Positions 58,360-64,000 of a DNA stretch of 64,000 nt are shown one piece after another. Where the stretch lies: contig CM053276.1 in assembly GCA_028583415.1 (NCBI GenBank), forward strand, positions 142,063,902 through 142,127,901, given 5' to 3'. The first letter of the stretch is position 1, and each line of letters begins with the position of its first letter. Under the pieces are notes generated by a model. It made no database searches. It was not told the origin of the DNA and was given only the letters and a program-made list of their open reading frames with translations. Source of the DNA: Protea cynaroides (lineage: Eukaryota > Streptophyta > Magnoliopsida > Proteales > Proteaceae). The position numbers and the translations under genes were made by a program.

Positions 58360-61300
58360 ATGGCTGGGCGTAGAGTAACCAGGCAGAACCGAAACACAGT
58401 TCCACCACCACCACCCCTGGAGGAAGCCAGCCAAGAAAATATAAATGCACAGGGTAATCCGCAGGTTGCACCACCAGTAAACCAGGGTCCGGCAAATCCT
58501 ACTAACTTGCCACCCCCACCACCGGAACTGACTATTGTGGTGATTAATCTAGCATAACAACTTCAACAAATGCAACACGCGCAAGTCCATATGCAGGCAA
58601 TGATGGGAATGATGTTCCAGGCGGCACAAACTACACCTATGCCGGCTGGGCAAGCCAATGCAACACCGGTGGGTAACCACCCAACACCTCAACCACCAGC
58701 TGCACAGATTCCAGTACCACATCCTAAGGTAGTGCAGGGAAATTTTCAGTATCCACCACCTATATATGGGGCATATGCTCCTAATCAGCTGGATCACTCT
58801 CGACTCATCGAGAGATTCTTAAAGATGAAACCTAAGGAGTTCAATGGAAAACCGTCTGATCCGCTCTGGTCGGCACACTGGATCGACTAAATTGAGAGAA
58901 ATTTTCTCATGATGACTATCACAGAGGAGGAGAAGGTATTATGTGCCACCTTCATGTTAAAAGGTGATGCACATCATTGGTGGAAATCTACAAAGGACTA
59001 TTTAATAACGAAGCACGCCCTATTGACCTGGGCTATATATAAAGAAGCTTTCTTTGAGAAGTATTTTCCCCGAAGCTTCAAAGATTCTATGGAGAAGGAG
59101 TTCTTAAATTTATATTAGGGACAGATGACAGTGGATGCCTATCAGCAGCGTTACGAAGAGCTGTTTTTCTTTGCACCACTAAGCATGCAAGAGGAAGACA
59201 TTAAGACCCGTAGGTTTGTCACGGGACTTAGAGGAAGTATCAGGGAGCATGTTCTGGGCCTAGACAAGAAGATTTATAATGAAGTTGTGCAAATTGCTCG
59301 AGTTATAGAGTCGAGCCAGAAAGAGAGCTATTACTCCAAAACAGAGGTATAAAAAGGCCAGCTGGTAATTCATACAACGGAGGTAATAACAAGACATACA
59401 AATCCTTCCGTACTCAAAGTTTTTCTGCTGCACCCAAGACTACCCCAGTAGCTCAACAGCAACCAAAGCCAAATACTGAAGATCCAAAATGTTATAACTG
59501 CAATCAAGCGGGGCATATGGCAAGGGAGTGTCCTAACCCCAGGAAGCAGCTACATCAAGGACGAGTTTATGCTGTTACATCTGAGGATGCTGTCGCATCA
59601 CCCGATGTGGTCACAAGTATGACTGAAACCTTTTAAGTTGTATTACATTGTGTGAGCATGTAGATTAAGTTAAAATAAATCACATGTATCGTACCTATAA
59701 ATGGCATACCCGCCGGAGTACTCTTTGACTCAGGAGCTACTCATTCTTTTATATTTGTATCATATGGAAAGAAGTTGAATTTACCCATCAAAACATTAGA
59801 CTACAAACTACTTGTACGATCACCGATGGGGTTAGAAGTGGAGTTAAAAAAAAGGTTATGGGCCATGTCCAGTTCTCATTGACGAGAAAACATTAGATGC
59901 AACCTTGATCCAACTTGAGATGGTAGACTTTGACGTCATATTGGGAATGGACTGGTTAGCTCGGTATTCTGCGAACCTATTATGCGCTGAAAATAAGCTA
60001 ACATTTAAAGACAAAGAAGGAGCAGAATTCAGTTTTGCGAGAACCAAACTTCTCCGTAAACGCAAGCTCATACTCTCAGCACTAAAGGCTAAGAAGTGCC
60101 TTGAGAAAGGAGCAGTCGGGTATTTAGTATCAGTGGTCGACTTTACCAAAGAAGCACCACGGATGGAAGATATTGATGTCATGCGGGACTACCCTGACGT
60201 ATTTCCTAAGGAATTACCAGGATTACCACCCGATCGAGCTACAGAGTTTGTAATTGATCTTATACCTGGAGCCGCACCAGTATCAAAAGCACCTTATAGA
60301 ATGGCTCCTACTGAACTGAAGGAATTGAAAGTACAACTACAAGAACTACTGGACAAGGGTTATATTCGACCTAGCATATCACCATGGGGAGCACCAATAT
60401 TATTCGTGAAGAAGAAGGACGGTAGCGTTCACTTGTGTATAGACTACAAGAACTTAATAAACTGACAATCAAGAATCAGTATCCATTGCCTCGGATCGAT
60501 GACCTGTTCGATCAGTTGCAAGGTGCCAAAGTGTTCTCAAAGATTGATCTTCGGTCAGGCTACCATCAGCTGAAGATTAAGGATGGTGATATCCCTAAGA
60601 CATCATTCAGGACCAAATATGGACATTATAAATTGTTGGTCATGTCTTTTGGATTGACAAACGCACCAGCAACCTTTATGGAACTTATGAACCGGATTTT
60701 CCACGACATGTTGGATACGTCGGTTATTGTATTCATTGATGATATATTAGTCTACTCCAAGGACGAGGAAACACATGTGAAGAATCTAAACACCGCTCTG
60801 CAGCGACTACGGAAGGAAAAGCTATACGCCAAATTTACAAAGTGTGAGTTTTGGCTAAAGAAAGTCGCATTTTTAGGCCATGTAGTATCCGCTGAAGGAA
60901 TTAAAGTGGATCCCAACAAGATCGAGACTATTGTAAAGTGGGAAGCACCGAAGAGCGTTGCAAAAATTAGAAGTTTCTTGGGTCTAGCTGGGTATTATCG
61001 ACGATTTGTGAAAGACTATTCCCGAATTACCGTACTTCTTACCAGTTTGACTAAGAAGGGCGAGAAGTATGTTTGGACGGATAAATGCGAGAAGAGTTTT
61101 CAAACCTTGAAGGCTAGATTGATATCAGCTCCAATCTTGACCATCCTAATTCCAGGACAACCATTTATCTTGTATACCGATGCGTCAGGACTGGGATTAG
61201 GATGTGTACTTATGCAAGGAGAACAAGTAATTGCTTATGCCTCAAGACAACTAAAGACACATGAGAAGAACTATCTTACACATGATTTGGAACTAGCGAT

Positions 61301-61733
61301 AGTAGTACATGCTGTCAAAATATGGAGACATTATCTGTACGGGGAGAAGTTTCAGATTAAATTAGACCATAAAAGTCTTACTTATCTATTTAATTAGAAG
61401 GAGCTGAATATGAGACAAAGAAGATGGCTGGAACTATTGAAAGACTATGATTGTGATATCCAGTATCATTCGGGGAAAGCTAATGTAGCAGCCGATGCGT
61501 TGAGTAGAAAGGCAATGATAAAATCTCAGGGAGAGGTTAGCACAACTGCCACAATGTGTACTACCAAAAACGTATTCAAGCATGATAATGAGCAGTTTGT
61601 GATAGATGCACCAGATGAATCAGTCAACCAAGGGTTTATTCATCGATTTTCAAATATGTTCGCCGCATTGAAGATTATACCGGATATAGCCATGATGTGT
61701 GCTCACCCTCTCGACGTCGAATATTTTTAGTTG
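58360..61733 (+). pseudogene. gag-pol of the gypsy element, integrase missing
   Basis: Gag starts at 58360 with a Pro-rich N-terminus; the core includes FLKMKPKEFNGKPSDP, a HHWWKST block and FEKYFPRS. A zinc knuckle CYNCNQAGHMARECP is at 59490-59531. The protease motif LFDSGATHSF is near 59721-59750. RT has FVKKKDGS.HLCIDY, DLRSGYHQLKI and the active site FIDDILVYS (about 60731). RNase H follows (FILYTDASGLGLG, YHSGKANVAADALSRK). Coding then runs into LTR sequence at about 61685, so integrase is deleted. Stops near 58555, 58888, 59116, 59350 and 61395 and a one-base deletion near 60450 inactivate it. The reading frame remains easy to follow, which points to modest age. Confidence 0.92.
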
Positions 61734-62146
61734 ATGATGCAGGTACTACCGTCGAAGATTATATCAACGCTCTAGTGTACGGGCACATGGCGGCAATGGA
61801 AGTTGAAGACGAAGTGGATATGCATGACTCCTCTTGCGAGTGCAACTCATGCGTATTCGATTAGATTTTATTTTAATTATTTGGATTTAGTAAAGATATG
61901 TAATTGGTATTTTATTTATGTCTCTGTTGAAACAGCATAATTGGATATTTTAATATGACTATCATTTTAGATTTTTCAGTTCATTTTATTATAAGACTTC
62001 CGCTATTGTGTATTTACTCTGATTATGAATGTGGATGTATGAGGTTTAGATAAAACGGATATATCCTACTCGAGATCCTGGTTGAACCGTTGGTTTGTTG
62101 ATAGTTCATCACACCATTCTGAATAGTACGGAATTGGGGTGTGACA
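61685..62146 (+). repeat. 3' LTR remnant of the gypsy element
   Basis: Matches 55043-55504 with scattered substitutions (about 95% identity by eye) and ends at the TSD ATAAC. Its first ~1.8 kb is deleted together with integrase. The junction is at the shared word AGCCA(C/T)GATGTGTGCT. Confidence 0.92.
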
Positions 62147-62278
62147 ATAACCTTCGATCTAATTGCCTTGATAAAACCTCAGAGGTAATTTATCTTGATA
62201 TTGACCCTAGCAAACCGCCACACACCCTTTTGGTCAATACCATACTTTGACACACTGTCGTGAACTATGGCTAAATAC
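62147..62278 (-). other. continuation of the interrupted copia-type host sequence
   Basis: This should join directly to 53274 once the gypsy insertion is removed. No coding motif is visible in it. Confidence 0.4.
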
Positions 62279-63300
62279 TGTATAAAACCCGCACGCCACT
62301 AACCTGGTCTAATCTTACATTCTTGTGTCATGACCAGTCTACCTATCATGGTCGAGCCAAGTGGACCAAGTGTCTGAAGAAACTACAAGACCAGGTATGA
62401 AATATAACTAAAAACAATCAAATATGAGTGTGTGGTCGCATGCCTAAACATGTGTGACCAACCCCACATCAAAAGAGTCCAACCCATGACTTTTTGGTCA
62501 TGGGGTCACACATTTTAAAAAACGTAGGGTCACGGATTTTGTGACCCTACCTGCGACCCTACACCCTAGGGTCGTATGTTTTAAAAAAGTAGGGTCACGG
62601 ATTTTGCGACCCTACATGTGACCCTACGAAAACAGCTAGAAACCAAAAATTAGGAAACCTTCCTAATTCGAAGGGGGTCTTTCCTAAACTCATTGGGGCA
62701 TATTATGGAGGGTTTTCTTCTATAAATAGGACGCCCCTTAGCCTCTTTCACTCATTTATAACCCTAATTGAAAGTGAGAGAAAGAAAAGTGAAGGAAGAG
62801 AAGGAGAATTGAAGAAGAAGACCAAGGAAGAGGAAAGTTCAGAGAAAACTCTGAATCTCAGCAAACCTAAGGTATGAACCTAATTCCCTACATGAATTAA
62901 GAGCCTAGAATAGTTCATGAAGAAGATAGGATTAGGAAAAATCCAAATCATCCATCCATAGACAAATTCCAAGAGAATCCATTGAGTAAATCATTGTGGA
63001 TAATGGATAGTGTATAAAAATTGTAGTTTGAGCCACAAAACGATCATAGGAAGGACCGTGATGGTAAGCCAAAGAATTCAAACATGAAAGAATGGACTTA
63101 AGAGTGAAAGGTCAACCAAAAACACGTGTGGTCGCACGTAGGGTCGAATGATATCCGACCCCACGAGACCAAATGATTGACCACATGCCTTGGAAAGTTT
63201 CAGGGAGAGTGCGGTCGCACGTAGGGTCAAATAATATCCGACCCCACCTGCGACCCTACACCCTGGGGTCACCGAAACTGCTACCCTAGGTGCTACCCTA
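62279..63300 (+). repeat. LTR of a second, related gypsy element
   Basis: TGTATAAAACCCG...CTAACCTGGTC...CATCATGG..AAGTGGACCAAGTG aligns with the start of the LTR at 53275 but is clearly diverged. It has its own TATA-like CTATAAATAGG (62720) and GGGTCGCA/TGCGACCC arrays at 62540-62630 and 63120-63310. It is truncated on the right, where gag-like sequence follows directly. Confidence 0.75.
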
Positions 63301-63369
63301 CCCTGCAACCCTATGCCCAAACTGTACCCCCCAACACCTGTTAGCTATAACACTGTGTCTACCATACAA

Positions 63370-63625
63370 CAAGTCTTAGTAACGCACACCCCAGTGCAAA
63401 AGCTTGGTGCACAACAAACATTATAGCAAGGTGGTTACCCTTATCAGCCACCGATGTATGGGATAGCTGCATCATGACAGAATGATTCGACCAGGGTTGA
63501 GGAATATTTCTGAAGATGAAGCCTCAAAAGTTTTCAGCAAATGATCAAATCTATTGTGGCCATATAACTAAATAGGTTATAGTGGTAGGTGAGGAGAAGC
63601 TTTGTTCGTGTTTCAGCAGCGTGGC
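63370..63625 (+). pseudogene. gag fragment of the second gypsy element
   Basis: Reading with stops gives GGYPYQPPMYGIAAS, STRVEEYF and KMKPQKFSANDQ, then VVGEEKLC, parallel to YPPPIYGAYAPN, SRLIERF, KMKPKEFNGKPS and TEEEKVLC of the gag at 58360. A deletion joins LTR to gag, and the fragment ends near 63625. Confidence 0.7.
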
Positions 63626-63639
63626 CTCATCTAGAGAAC

Positions 63640-64000
63640 TGAACATAATCCATTGACAACAACCTTGGTCTTTTTCATGATCTTTTTACACATCAGACGA
63701 TTAGATCTCAAACTACCCTCTCAAAAGTTATTTGTACTGCAAAAAATAAAAGAGAATAATTAAATAGCCTACAGTTTCCTCTATCTCTTGAGTCTAGGGT
63801 TTCCGTATTTAGTTCAATCCCTTCCATTACGATCGAGGTTTATTGAATTGTCATCAATCAGGTAAGTTTTTCTTCATTAGATTATGAAAATAAGGGATCT
63901 TGGGTTTTCGATTTTGCGGTAGCATTATTATTGCTATTATTTATCCATAACAATTTGTTCTTAAACTTAATTAAAACTATTCTTGTTTAGAAACCCAAAC
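63640..64000 (+). other. possible 5' UTR exon of a gene to the right
   Basis: Non-repetitive sequence ends in CAATCAG|GTAAGTTTTT at 63861-63862, a strong consensus splice donor on the plus strand. It could be the 5' UTR exon of a gene beyond the window. No coding sequence is visible, so this is a weak call. Confidence 0.25.

Larger units (their letters stand above)
53275..62146 (+). mobile_element. Ty3/gypsy retrotransposon with antisense ORF and integrase deletion
   Basis: The insertion is bounded by the 5-bp target duplication ATAAC (53270-53274 and 62147-62151). Order: 5' LTR, tRNA-Met primer site, antisense ORF (minus strand), repeat-rich spacer, gag with zinc knuckle, protease, RT, RNase H, then a deletion that removes integrase and the first ~1.8 kb of the 3' LTR. 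The Met primer site, LTR length and RT motifs suggest a Tekay/Del-like chromovirus, but the integrase and chromodomain needed to prove this are gone. Confidence 0.9.

Overview
The window is nuclear DNA of a flowering plant. It holds three split genes with canonical splice sites, all on the minus strand, embedded in abundant transposon debris (Ty3/gypsy, Ty1/copia, LINE, Au-like SINE, hAT and Mutator-like elements). Very long introns packed with transposons (7.0, 7.2 and 16.2 kb) suggest a TE-rich genome, for example a magnoliid or basal eudicot; that lineage guess is inference. Nothing in the window looks bacterial, organellar or CRISPR-like.

Layout. 1-4520: a decayed Ty3/gypsy element of the dual-RNase-H (Tat-like) type between two LTR copies. 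4781-8457: a complete six-exon gene for a membrane-tethered NAC transcription factor, with a duplicated 3' splice site in intron 4. 9171-10427: a foldback and a ~1 kb Mutator-like element (MULE). 11234-19974: a six-exon RING-CH (MARCH-type) E3 ligase gene. Its 7 kb first intron carries a MULE with a perfect 9-bp target duplication and a captured 5' fragment of a histone deacetylase gene, plus LINE and SINE remnants. 19975-24509: intergenic, with a 7-bp minisatellite and a hairpin MULE/MITE.

24510-51220: a nine-exon mitochondrial stomatin-like (SPFH) gene about 26.7 kb long. Intron 7 holds a decayed 4.9 kb hAT transposon, copia LTR pieces, a LINE tail, hAT-like GC-palindrome repeats and a probable solo gypsy LTR. 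Intron 3 holds a second gene-carrying MULE with a DUF241-like fragment, palindromic repeats and other debris.

51221-64000: foldback MITEs, a copia remnant, and inside it a nearly complete gypsy insertion (53275-62146, TSD ATAAC) that has lost its integrase and part of its 3' LTR. Between its 5' LTR and gag this gypsy element carries an antisense open reading frame resembling the plant transposon protein domain, preceded by a GGGTCG-rich region shared with the LTR. A second, related gypsy element starts at 62279. The three host genes show no operon-like or pathway relationship. Exon coordinates were derived by hand from splice signals, reading frame and family similarity, and the summed exon lengths keep frame in all three genes.
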